A DNA stretch of 64,000 nt from an uncultured Collinsella sp. Its GTDB lineage: Bacteria > Actinomycetota > Coriobacteriia > Coriobacteriales > Coriobacteriaceae. The stretch lies in the NCBI GenBank assembly GCA_958443615.1, contig CAUCLI010000001.1, positions 248,001 to 312,000 on the forward strand. The letters run 5' to 3'. Numbering within the stretch: the first letter of the stretch is position 1; each line of letters opens with the position of its first letter. Under the pieces are notes generated by a model. The model worked only from the letters and a program-made list of their open reading frames with translations. It had not been told where the DNA came from and searched no databases. Below are positions 7,942 to 15,780 of the stretch, in pieces. Made by a program: the position numbers and the translations under genes.

Positions 7942-9018
7942 ATGAGTCTGATCGACGAGCTTGAGGAGCTCGAGCAGCGAGCCCGCGAGATGATCGAGAG
8001 CGCTGAGACGACCGAGAAGCTCGAGGCCGCCCGCGTGGCGCTCATGGGCCGCAAGGGCGAGATCACCGGCCTCATGCGCATGATGGGCAAGATCGAGCCC
8101 GAGGAGCGCCCGGTGCTCGGCAAGCGCGCCAACGAGATGCGCCGCATGGCCGAGACGCTGCTCGACGGCCGCATGAAGGACCTCAAGCGCGCCGCCGTGC
8201 GCGAGCTCATGGCCACCGAGGCCGTGGACATCACGCTGCCCGGCGCCCGTCCGCAGATCGGCCACGCCCACCTCATCAACCAGATCATCGAGGAGATCGA
8301 GGACGTGTTCTGCGGCATCGGCTACACGGTCGAGACCGGCCCGCAGGTCGAGTCGAGCTGGTACAACTTCACCGCGCTCAACGCCCCGCTCGACCACCCG
8401 AGCCGCTCGGCGCGCGACACCTTCTACGTGAAGGACAACGCCCCCGGCACCGCGGCGCATCCCGAGGAGCACGCCCACGGCGAGTCCGACGTGCTGCTGC
8501 GCACCCAGACCTCCGGCGTGCAGGTGCACACCATGGAGACCCAGGAGCCGCCCATCTACATGATCGCCCCGGGTCGCGTGTACCGCCCCGACACGGCCGA
8601 TGCCTGCCACCTGCCCCAGTTCCACCAGATCGAGGGCCTCGTCGTGGATCGCGGCATCACCTTCGGCGACCTCAAGGGCACGCTCGATTACTTCGTGAAG
8701 TGCATGTTCGGCGAGGACCGCGCCACGCGCTACCGCCCGCACTTCTTCCCGTTCACCGAGCCCTCTTGCGAGGTCGACGTGAGCTGCGGCGTGTGCGGCG
8801 GCGAGGGCTGCCCCTTCTGCAAGCATTCCGGCTGGATCGAGATCTTGGGTTGCGGCATGGTCGATCCCAACGTCCTGCGCAACTGCGGCATCGATCCCGA
8901 GGTCTACTTCGGTTTCGCCTTCGGTGCCGGCGTCGAGCGCATCGCGGCGCTCCGCTACGACCTGCCCGACCTGCGCACGCTCGTTACCGGCGACATGCGT
9001 TTCCTGAATCAGTTCTAA
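7942..9018 (+). CDS. pheS: Phenylalanine--tRNA ligase alpha subunit
   Basis: Catalytic alpha subunit of the alpha2beta2 class II phenylalanyl-tRNA synthetase. Length 358 residues, normal. The N-terminal coiled-coil (residues 1-90) leads into the class II core: HPxRDTFYV-type motif seen as HPSRSARDTFYV, motif 2 around PGRVYRPDTADA, and motif 3 in the C-terminus (FGFAFGAGVERIAALRY). The start at 7942 follows AGGAGAGG. It is transcribed from the T-box leader and lies 66 bases before pheT. Between the two genes sits a palindrome flanked by 15-bp direct repeats. Confidence 0.98.
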   Translation: MSLIDELEELEQRAREMIESAETTEKLEAARVALMGRKGEITGLMRMMGKIEPEERPVLGKRANEMRRMAETLLDGRMKDLKRAAVRELMATEAVDITLPGARPQIGHAHLINQIIEEIEDVFCGIGYTVETGPQVESSWYNFTALNAPLDHPSRSARDTFYVKDNAPGTAAHPEEHAHGESDVLLRTQTSGVQVHTMETQEPPIYMIAPGRVYRPDTADACHLPQFHQIEGLVVDRGITFGDLKGTLDYFVKCMFGEDRATRYRPHFFPFTEPSCEVDVSCGVCGGEGCPFCKHSGWIEILGCGMVDPNVLRNCGIDPEVYFGFAFGAGVERIAALRYDLPDLRTLVTGDMRFLNQF

Positions 9019-9085
9019 GAAGAGGTTCGAGACCTCAATTTAGGGACAGTCCCTAAATTGAGGTGCATATAGAAGAGGTTTGAGA
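9018..9085. repeat. Palindrome with flanking direct repeats between pheS and pheT
   Basis: A near-perfect palindrome at 9033-9063 (arms CCTCAATTTAGGGA and complement, 3-base centre) sits between two 15-base direct repeats, 9018-9032 and 9071-9085, which read AGAAGAGGTTCGAGA and AGAAGAGGTTTGAGA. The second copy includes the pheT ribosome binding site and the first base of its start codon. This is the footprint of an insertion with target duplication, or of a local duplication. Confidence 0.85.
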
Positions 9086-11559
9086 TGAAAGTTTCTTACG
9101 ACTGGCTGTCCAGCATGGTCGAGCTGCCGGAGGACCCCTCCGAGCTCTCCCGTGAGTTCATCCGCACCGGCACCGAGGTCGAGGCAATCGAGACGGTGGG
9201 CGAGTCCTTCGACCGCATCGTGACCGCCAAGGTTCTCTCCAAGGAGGCCCATCCCGATTCGGACCACCTGTGGGTGACCATGGTCGACGTGGGCGCCAAC
9301 AACGTGGACGCCGAGGGCAACCCGGAGCCTCTGCAGATCGTGTGCGGCGCGCAGAACTTCAACGAGGGCGACCACATCGTGACCGCAATGATCGGCGCGG
9401 AGCTCCCCGGCGACATCAAGATCAAGAAGGGCAAGCTGCGCGGCGTCGTGTCCTGCGGCATGAATTGCTCCGCGCGCGAGCTCGGCCTCTCCGCCGACCA
9501 CGAGGGCATCATGATCCTGCCCGAGGGCTCGCCCGTGGGTATGCCGCTCGCGCAGTACCTGGGCACGTCCGACACCGTGCTCGACTGCGAGATCACCCCG
9601 AACCGCGCCGACTGCCTCTCCATGATCGGCATCGCGCGCGAGGTCGGCGCGATCTACGACCGCGACTTCCACGTCGAGCTGCCCGCCATCGCCGCCGAGT
9701 CCGGCACTCCGACCGCCGACACCGTCTCGGTCGAGCTCATCGACGAGGGCCTGTGCGATCGCTACGTCGCCCGCGTGGTGCGCGGCGTGAAGGTCGGCCC
9801 GTCGCCGGAGTGGCTCGTGCAGCGCCTCAGCGCCTGCGGCGTCCGCACGCACAACAACATCGTGGACATCACCAATTACGTGATGATGCTCACCGGCCAG
9901 CCCCTGCACGCCTTCGACCTCAATGCGTTCGAGGAGAAGGACGGCCGCCGCGCCGTGGCCGTTCGCGCCGCGCGCGAGGGCGAGGTCTTCCGCACCCTCG
10001 ACGACGTGGAGCGCACGCTTTCCGCTGGCATGGGCCTCATCGCCACCGGCGAGGCCGGCGCCACCCCGGTCGCGCTCGCGGGCGTCATGGGCGGCATGGA
10101 CTCCGAGGTCACCGACGCCACCGTCGACGTGCTGGTGGAGAGCGCCTGCTTCAACGCCGGCCGCACCTCCCACACCAGCCGCGACCTCGCGCTGATTTCC
10201 GACGCCTCCATCCGCTTCGAGCGCCAGGTCGACGAGACCGGCTGCGTGGACGTGGCCAACATCGCCTGCGCCCTCATCGAGCAGCTCGCCGGCGGCCAGG
10301 TTGCCCCGGGTTGCGTGGACGTGTATCCCGCGCCCAAGCAGCTCGCCCCCATCGACCTGCGCCTCTCCCGCGTGCACGAGCTGTGCGGCGCCGCGATCGA
10401 GCCGGCCTTCATCGAGCGCGCGCTCACGCGTCTCGGGTGCTCCGTCGAGACGGCAGGCGAGGGCGATACGCGCGTGTTCACGGTCGCCCCCGCGACCTTC
10501 CGCCCCGACCTCACCCGCGAGATCGACCTGATCGAGGAGGTCCTGCGCCTGTGGGGCATGGATCGCGTCGAGGCCACCATCCCGGCGGCCAAGAACCACA
10601 TCGGCGGCCTCACCCGCGAGCAGCAGCTCACCCGCAAGGTCGGTCAGGTCCTGCGTGCCTGCGGCCTCAACGAGACCATGAACTTCTCCTTCGCTGCCCC
10701 CGGCGACATCGCCCGCATCGGCATGTCCGAGGAGGGTCGCGGCTGCCCGGTCGAGATCATGAACCCGCTCGTTGCCGAGCAGACCGAGATGCGCCGCTCG
10801 CTCATCCCGGGACTTTTGCAGTCCGTCGAGTACAACATCAAGCACAGCACCGCAAACGTGCAGCTGTACGAAATCGGCACGCTGTTCTTCGGTCGCGAGA
10901 ACGCCAGCGCGCCCAAGGAGCGCGAGTCCGTGGCGGGCGTGCTCTCCGGCTCCATGGGTGATGTGAGCTGGAATTACAAGCCCATGCCGCTGCGCTTCTT
11001 CGACGGCAAGGGCGTGGTGGAGGAGCTGCTCGCCCAGCTGCGCACGCCTAAGGTCCGCTTCCGCCCGGCTGAGGGCGACGGCTACGCCTTCCTGCAGCCG
11101 GGACGCGGCGCCGAGGTGCTCTCCGGCGGCACCGTGCTCGGCTGGGTCGGCGAGATCCACCCCGATGCGCGCGACGTCTACGGCATCGACATTCCCGTGG
11201 TCGCGTTCGAGCTCAACCTCGAGGCGCTGCTCAAGGGCGCCGGCGCTCAGGAGGCCTACCGCGAGTTCTCCCAGTTCCCGAGCGTCGAGCACGACCTCGC
11301 GATCGTCGTCGATGATGACGTGACCTGCGAGGACCTGGAGCGCCGCCTGCGCTCGGCCGGCGGCAAGCTGCTCGTGGGCGTGCGCCTGTTCGACGTGTAC
11401 CGCGACCCGGTTCGCGTGGGCGTGGGCAAGAAGTCCATGGCGTTCGCGCTCACCTACCGCGCCGATGACCACACCCTGACGAGCGAGGAGGTCGAGCGCG
11501 CCCACTCCAAGCTGGTGACGAAGGTGTGCAAGGCCACCGGCGGCGAGGTTCGCAGCTAG
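9085..11559 (+). CDS. pheT: Phenylalanine--tRNA ligase beta subunit
   Basis: Beta subunit of phenylalanyl-tRNA synthetase, 824 residues. Domains in order: N-terminal EMAP/OB-fold tRNA-binding domain (about residues 40-155, CGAQNF motif), B3/B4 editing domain (about 210-400), B5 domain (about 405-480), the catalytic-like core, and the C-terminal ferredoxin-fold anticodon-binding domain (about 730-824, FPSVEHDLAIVV). The start at 9085 is 6 bases after GAAGAGG; that site is duplicated upstream by the 15-bp direct repeat. The stop codon overlaps the GTG start of the next gene by one base (TAGTG). Confidence 0.98.
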   Translation: MKVSYDWLSSMVELPEDPSELSREFIRTGTEVEAIETVGESFDRIVTAKVLSKEAHPDSDHLWVTMVDVGANNVDAEGNPEPLQIVCGAQNFNEGDHIVTAMIGAELPGDIKIKKGKLRGVVSCGMNCSARELGLSADHEGIMILPEGSPVGMPLAQYLGTSDTVLDCEITPNRADCLSMIGIAREVGAIYDRDFHVELPAIAAESGTPTADTVSVELIDEGLCDRYVARVVRGVKVGPSPEWLVQRLSACGVRTHNNIVDITNYVMMLTGQPLHAFDLNAFEEKDGRRAVAVRAAREGEVFRTLDDVERTLSAGMGLIATGEAGATPVALAGVMGGMDSEVTDATVDVLVESACFNAGRTSHTSRDLALISDASIRFERQVDETGCVDVANIACALIEQLAGGQVAPGCVDVYPAPKQLAPIDLRLSRVHELCGAAIEPAFIERALTRLGCSVETAGEGDTRVFTVAPATFRPDLTREIDLIEEVLRLWGMDRVEATIPAAKNHIGGLTREQQLTRKVGQVLRACGLNETMNFSFAAPGDIARIGMSEEGRGCPVEIMNPLVAEQTEMRRSLIPGLLQSVEYNIKHSTANVQLYEIGTLFFGRENASAPKERESVAGVLSGSMGDVSWNYKPMPLRFFDGKGVVEELLAQLRTPKVRFRPAEGDGYAFLQPGRGAEVLSGGTVLGWVGEIHPDARDVYGIDIPVVAFELNLEALLKGAGAQEAYREFSQFPSVEHDLAIVVDDDVTCEDLERRLRSAGGKLLVGVRLFDVYRDPVRVGVGKKSMAFALTYRADDHTLTSEEVERAHSKLVTKVCKATGGEVRS

Positions 11560-12572
11560 TGCCCAGCTGGAACATACATATCGCGCATGCGGAGCGGCTG
11601 CTCGAGGGCGGCGGCTCCGTTGCGCGTGTCGTGCGCGACCGCAATGCGTTCCTGTTCGGCAACCTGATCCCGGACATTTACGTGGGCTATATGGTGCCCG
11701 GCGTGGTTCGGGCGGTGCCGTACCGCGTGACGCATTTTGCCAAGCCCGAGCACATTCCCAAGCCGCGTGCGGGGGAGTTCTTCGATGCGTATGTGCTGCC
11801 GCTCGCGCACGAGTGCGGGCTGTGGGGTTCGCTCGGCGACGGTTGCGGGGAGCTTGGCGCGCGCGAGCGCGCGTTGCCGGGCGCGCATGGATGCGGGACA
11901 CCGGAGCTGCCCAACATCGGGCTCGAGGCGAAGAGGGGTACCGAGGCGGTTCGCCCGACCGATGACGCTTCCGGCTCCCCTTCCGCCGGGAAGCAGGGCC
12001 CGGTGATGCCCTGGCACGCCCCTGCCTCCCTCGCTTCCGAGGTCGCCCATGTGTCTCCCGCGCACACGCCGGCGTTCGAGTGGGATTGCGATGTGGCCGA
12101 TACCGCCGAGGTGCAACGCGCGGCATACGGGGCCGAATGCGGCCCTCTGGCTGAGTCCGAGCTGCGCCGCTCTCTGCTGGACATGGTGCTCGGCACATGG
12201 GTGCACCTGCTCGCCGACTGCACGTGGAATCAGGCCGTGAGTGATTTGCTGGACGAACGCGGCGAACAGCCCAGCCGGGATTTTCGCATCAAGAAGCAGG
12301 GCGATTTCGACCTGTTCGGCAAGTCGCTCGAACTCGATCTCATGCCGCGTCTCACGCCGCAGCTCATCGAGGTCGCGGCGGCGTTTCCGCAGTACGGGAT
12401 TGATGCGGCGTCGGTTGCTGCGACCTGCGCCATCGCCCACGAGACCGTGCGCACCAACCATCCGGTCACCGGCGCCGCGTACCGTCTGCTCGACGAGGAC
12501 TTCTTCAACCGTGTCTTCGCCGAGGTCAGCGCCCGAGTGGAGCGCGAGGTGCAGTGTGCTGGGGTTCGATGA
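11559..12572 (+). CDS. Uncharacterised protein, possibly zinc-dependent phospholipase C-like, coupled to pheT
   Basis: 337 residues from a GTG start that shares one base with the pheT stop, so translation is probably coupled. The N-terminus PSWNIHIAHAERLL and NAFLFGNLIPDIYVGY, then HFAKPEHI, and further on WVHLLADCTWN, place His/Asp residues (H-x2-H, PD, H, H-x3-D) in the order used by metal sites of zinc-dependent phospholipase C / S1-P1-like helical proteins. This assignment is tentative. Residues about 95-195 form a low-complexity Ala/Pro/Gly-rich insertion lacking these motifs. No signal peptide. It converges on the AbiEi-like gene with a 4-base gap. Confidence 0.6.
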   Translation: MPSWNIHIAHAERLLEGGGSVARVVRDRNAFLFGNLIPDIYVGYMVPGVVRAVPYRVTHFAKPEHIPKPRAGEFFDAYVLPLAHECGLWGSLGDGCGELGARERALPGAHGCGTPELPNIGLEAKRGTEAVRPTDDASGSPSAGKQGPVMPWHAPASLASEVAHVSPAHTPAFEWDCDVADTAEVQRAAYGAECGPLAESELRRSLLDMVLGTWVHLLADCTWNQAVSDLLDERGEQPSRDFRIKKQGDFDLFGKSLELDLMPRLTPQLIEVAAAFPQYGIDAASVAATCAIAHETVRTNHPVTGAAYRLLDEDFFNRVFAEVSARVEREVQCAGVR

Positions 12573-12576
12573 GAAC

Positions 12577-13638
12577 TCAGCGAACCAGCTGTTCCCAGTT
12601 CGAAAGGACCTCGCACCTCAGGTCGCGCTCGGCGGCTTCCATGCGCGCCGATTTTGGCTTCCGCCGTATTCCGAGCAACGACGACAGGTGGCTCGACAGG
12701 CGATGGAATCTCCCCGGGTCATAGAGTTGCTCGGCCGTGACCATGATGACCTCGACGCCCATGCGCTTGAGGCCGAGCATGCGGTTGGAGTCTATCCCAC
12801 CAGCTTGGCCGCCGTCGTGAACCATATGGCCCTGAAGCTCGATATCGATTGCCGGATGGGTGCTGCTTTCGGGGAACAGGATGTCGGCGTAGCAGGTTGA
12901 TTGGCCGGCGAGGATGCGGGCGTCGCGGTCCAGCGCGATGGGGTGGTTGTTGAGAATGGGCCCCAGTCCTTCGCCGCCGCGCCGTCGCGTAAGGTTCAGC
13001 AGCATGGATGCCTGTACTTCGAGGGGAGATGCCGCAACGCCCGTGACCGCGCGTGCGGCCTGGCAAAGCCGGCGATGGCCGTGCATGCCCTTGCTTTCCT
13101 CGCAGAACCCGCGAAGTTCATGAAGCGTCACGAGTGGGTCGCGGTGCCAAAGAGACGTCGGTTTGCCCGCGTGGTCATACACCTGTCGCCATCCTCCCGG
13201 CCATACAAGGCGCTGATTGCGCAAGCGATCGAGTTCACACTGCATTTCTGTGCTGGGCGCGTAGACGGCGAATGACCCGCAGAGTTCGTACGCGGCCATG
13301 GTGAGACGGTGCACCGAGACGAGCGGCGCCAAGGTGAGCAACGTCATGAGCGGTGAGGTATACCGAACGCCGATCTCGTTGTTTTCCCAGATAGCTGAAC
13401 GCGGGAGGTCGCCGCTCCAGACGTGGTCCTTGATTGCCGAAGACCGTGTTCGGGCTGACGGGCTGTCGCACAGGGTGTGTATTGGAAGATTCAGCCAGGG
13501 ACCCAGGTCATTCGATCGGGAGATGGCGCTGCGTTGCCGGCGCGTCGAAAAATAGGGAAACTCTGGGAGCAGCAATGTGACCTGGGGCGGAATCCGATAA
13601 AGCTCAAAGGCGCTGGCGCCGCAAATCACCTGTTCCAT
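12577..13638 (-). CDS. AbiEi-like protein with a PD-(D/E)xK-type C-terminus (copy A)
   Basis: 353 residues. The start at 13638 (MEQVICGASAFELYRIPPQ) follows GGAGGGGG; upstream in-frame codons lack a site. The C-terminal half contains CYADILFPES...AIDIELQG, a D-x(14)-ExQ arrangement like the core of PD-(D/E)xK or Vsr-type nucleases, followed by HMVHDGGQ and a basic helical tail. The N-terminal half lacks a clear winged helix but resembles the body of AbiEi-type (type IV toxin-antitoxin) proteins. The second family member in this window (30823-31833) has D...EVDGK at the same place. No partner toxin gene (AbiEii-like nucleotidyltransferase) is adjacent. A 24-bp inverted repeat lies upstream (13711-13852). 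Function unknown. Confidence 0.6.
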   Translation of the reverse strand: MEQVICGASAFELYRIPPQVTLLLPEFPYFSTRRQRSAISRSNDLGPWLNLPIHTLCDSPSARTRSSAIKDHVWSGDLPRSAIWENNEIGVRYTSPLMTLLTLAPLVSVHRLTMAAYELCGSFAVYAPSTEMQCELDRLRNQRLVWPGGWRQVYDHAGKPTSLWHRDPLVTLHELRGFCEESKGMHGHRRLCQAARAVTGVAASPLEVQASMLLNLTRRRGGEGLGPILNNHPIALDRDARILAGQSTCYADILFPESSTHPAIDIELQGHMVHDGGQAGGIDSNRMLGLKRMGVEVIMVTAEQLYDPGRFHRLSSHLSSLLGIRRKPKSARMEAAERDLRCEVLSNWEQLVR

Positions 13639-13710
13639 TAAATACCCCCTCCCTCGATGAAGGAGCTTGTACCCAAATGGGGAATCGGGTTGCGCAAAGG
13701 CGTCTGAAGT

Positions 13711-13852
13711 CAATTCATCGACTTTTGGTAATTAGTTTTTCAAACTGGCTGACAGTAACGCGTTTCGGGGCACAAAACGCCTGGTCGGGAGAAGCCAAAT
13801 GGGCCTTATATCTCGAGGAGGCGATAAGTAATTACCAAAAGCCGACGAATTG
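13711..13852. repeat. 24-bp inverted repeat upstream of AbiEi-like gene A
   Basis: Arms 13711-13734 (CAATTCATCGACTTTTGGTA...) and 13829-13852 match in inverted orientation at 22 of 24 positions, separated by 94 bases. They lie 73 bases before the start of the AbiEi-like gene. The spacer has no coding capacity. It could be a MITE-like relict or a regulatory site for the neighbouring gene. Confidence 0.75.
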
Positions 13853-13860
13853 AAAACAGC

Positions 13861-14013
13861 GTGCTGGAGAAGTGCATCAATTGGGCTATTTCCGCCTAGC
13901 GGATGCATAACGGCCAGAAGATGTGGCCCGAGGGGCTCTGCGCCATTTTCCAGACGGACGATTATGCCTTTCTTGATCCTTTGAAAGCGCTGGATTTCGC
14001 TTGGCGGGATTGA
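13861..14013 (+). pseudogene. Possible degenerate coding remnant
   Basis: One frame reads VLEKCINWAISA, stop, then RMHNGQKMWPEGLCAIFQ, TDDYAFLDPLKALDFAWRD and stop. The peptide has protein-like composition but is interrupted by an in-frame stop and has no start signal. No family is recognised. The rest of the 13639-14184 gap holds the inverted repeat at 13711-13852 and nothing else identifiable. Confidence 0.25.
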
Positions 14014-14184
14014 GACGGTGGTTTTACCTGCAAGAGGCGTTGCTTTCAGAAGGTCTATTGGCGTCGGGCACCGGACGTGCTGCCGAGATGGCCGATGTCA
14101 CAAAAGGAAGGGGCGCCGAAGGTGTTCGGCGTCCCATAAGCGGATATATGTTGTTCCGAGCAACGGGTTGGCAGGCGTCCCGGG

Positions 14185-15588
14185 TTAGCAGGCGTTCTGT
14201 TCGGCCACGGCCTGCATGGCCACGGCGCCGATGAAGTTCACCGGCTGGCAGAAGTTCGGTTGGAAGAACAGGTCGACACCTGCGAGCTGATCGATGGTGA
14301 AACGCGCCTGGATGGCGATGGAGATCGCATTTGCGGCCTCGGCTACGTCGTGGCGGCACAGGAATTGGGCGCCCAGCACGCGGCGGGTCTCGGGATCCCA
14401 GGTGAGTGTCGCGGTGACGGGTGTGGTGGTGAGCATGAAGTCGGGACGGTAGTCCTGGACGATGGTGGTGGAGCGGGCGTTCACGCCGCGGGCCTCGGCG
14501 CCTGCCTGGGTGAGGCCGCTCGCCGCAAGGGACAGGTCGTAGAGCTGCACGGCGCTGGTTGCCTGCGTGCCCATGTACTTCTGCACGGGCTCCTCGATAT
14601 TGGCAGCCACGAGCAGGGCCTGGCGCACGGCGTTGGTGGCCAGCGGGATGTAGTCATAGGTGCCGGTGGGGTTGTAGAGCACGGTGCAGGAGTCGCCGGC
14701 GGCGAGGATGTCGGAACTTGCCTCGGTGCTGCCGGCCGGGAATGCGCGCATGTACTCGTCGGTCTTGATGGCGCCGTTGGGAAGCGTCTCGAGCTGTCCC
14801 GCGAACAGGTCGGTGCGGGGAAGGAAGCCAGCGCCCATGATGGCGTAGTCGACAGCGTACTCACCGGCGGTGGTCACGACGGTGACGCCGGTGCCGCCCT
14901 CGTTCAGGCGGAGCTCGGTGACCATCTGGCCGAGTGCGAGCTCCACGCCGTGCTCGGCGTACACGGCTTCGACCTGCTCGGTGATGGGCGCGTCGAAGTT
15001 TTTGGCGAGCGCGCGATCGAGGCCGTCGATGAGGATGGCACGCACCCCGGCCTCGCTGAACTGCTCGACAAGCTCGGCGCCGATGTAGCCCGCGCCGATC
15101 ACGGCGACGGAATCGGCTTTCATGGCGTGCTCCTTGATCGCCTTGCCGTGGTCCCAGTTCTTGCACAGCATCACGCGGCCATCTTCAAGGCCCTCGGCCA
15201 GACCGGGGATGGGCGGGGTGACGGGCTTGGAGCCGGTGGTGATAACGAGCTTGTCAAAAGTGTAGGTCGATTCTTCGCCGCTGGCGAGGTCGCGCGCCAC
15301 GAGGGATTTGCCGGCGACATCGACGGAAAGCACGTCGTGCTCCATGTGCATCTGCGCGCCGAGCTCGGCGAGGGCGGCGGGGGAGGAGTAGAACATGCGG
15401 TTGGGATCGCTCACATGACCGCCGACCCACAGCGCGATGCCGCAGGAGAGGAACGACAGGGTGTCGTTGCGCTCGAAGACGTGCACGGTCCAATCCGGGT
15501 GCGCGGTGAGGATCGACTGGGCGGCGAAGGTCCCGGCGTGCGTGCAGCCAACGACGGCGACGGTCTTGGAGGTGGAGGCGGTGGCCAT
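14185..15588 (-). CDS. FAD/NAD(P)-dependent oxidoreductase, NADH oxidase (water-forming) / CoA-disulfide reductase type
   Basis: 467-residue two-dinucleotide-binding flavoprotein. N-terminal FAD Rossmann motif VAVVGCTHAGTFAA (family GxxxAG), then FLSCGIALWVGG, whose Cys is the redox-active cysteine of NADH oxidases, NADH peroxidases and CoA-disulfide reductases. An NAD-binding motif is at VAVIGAGYIGAELVE, followed by the dimerisation domain. Such enzymes reoxidise NADH by reducing O2 to water, giving oxygen tolerance to fermentative anaerobes. The start at 15588 follows TAAGGAG. Monocistronic and divergent from the M18 aminopeptidase. Whether it acts on O2, peroxide or a disulfide cannot be decided here. 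Confidence 0.9.
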   Translation of the reverse strand: MATASTSKTVAVVGCTHAGTFAAQSILTAHPDWTVHVFERNDTLSFLSCGIALWVGGHVSDPNRMFYSSPAALAELGAQMHMEHDVLSVDVAGKSLVARDLASGEESTYTFDKLVITTGSKPVTPPIPGLAEGLEDGRVMLCKNWDHGKAIKEHAMKADSVAVIGAGYIGAELVEQFSEAGVRAILIDGLDRALAKNFDAPITEQVEAVYAEHGVELALGQMVTELRLNEGGTGVTVVTTAGEYAVDYAIMGAGFLPRTDLFAGQLETLPNGAIKTDEYMRAFPAGSTEASSDILAAGDSCTVLYNPTGTYDYIPLATNAVRQALLVAANIEEPVQKYMGTQATSAVQLYDLSLAASGLTQAGAEARGVNARSTTIVQDYRPDFMLTTTPVTATLTWDPETRRVLGAQFLCRHDVAEAANAISIAIQARFTIDQLAGVDLFFQPNFCQPVNFIGAVAMQAVAEQNAC

Positions 15589-15780
15589 GGATGCTCCTTA
15601 GAGTAAAACGTGTAAGCAACACAAATGATACAAAACAAATAACAGTTAGCAAGTGGTAACCGGCGGAAGGCATGGACGGCCCATCCCACTTGCCCGCACC
15701 TGCGGCGGAAATCTCCAAATGGGCTAAGATGCTGCCGAATAGGACCTTGCGACATCAGCGCACGACGAACAGGAGCTCAT

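Noticed and set aside
9040..12198. A 1052-codon open frame antisense to pheT
   Set aside because: It lies opposite the certain pheT gene, is composed of Arg/Ala/Gly/His-rich low-information sequence and has no domain motif. Long antisense frames are expected in GC-rich genes with strong third-position bias.
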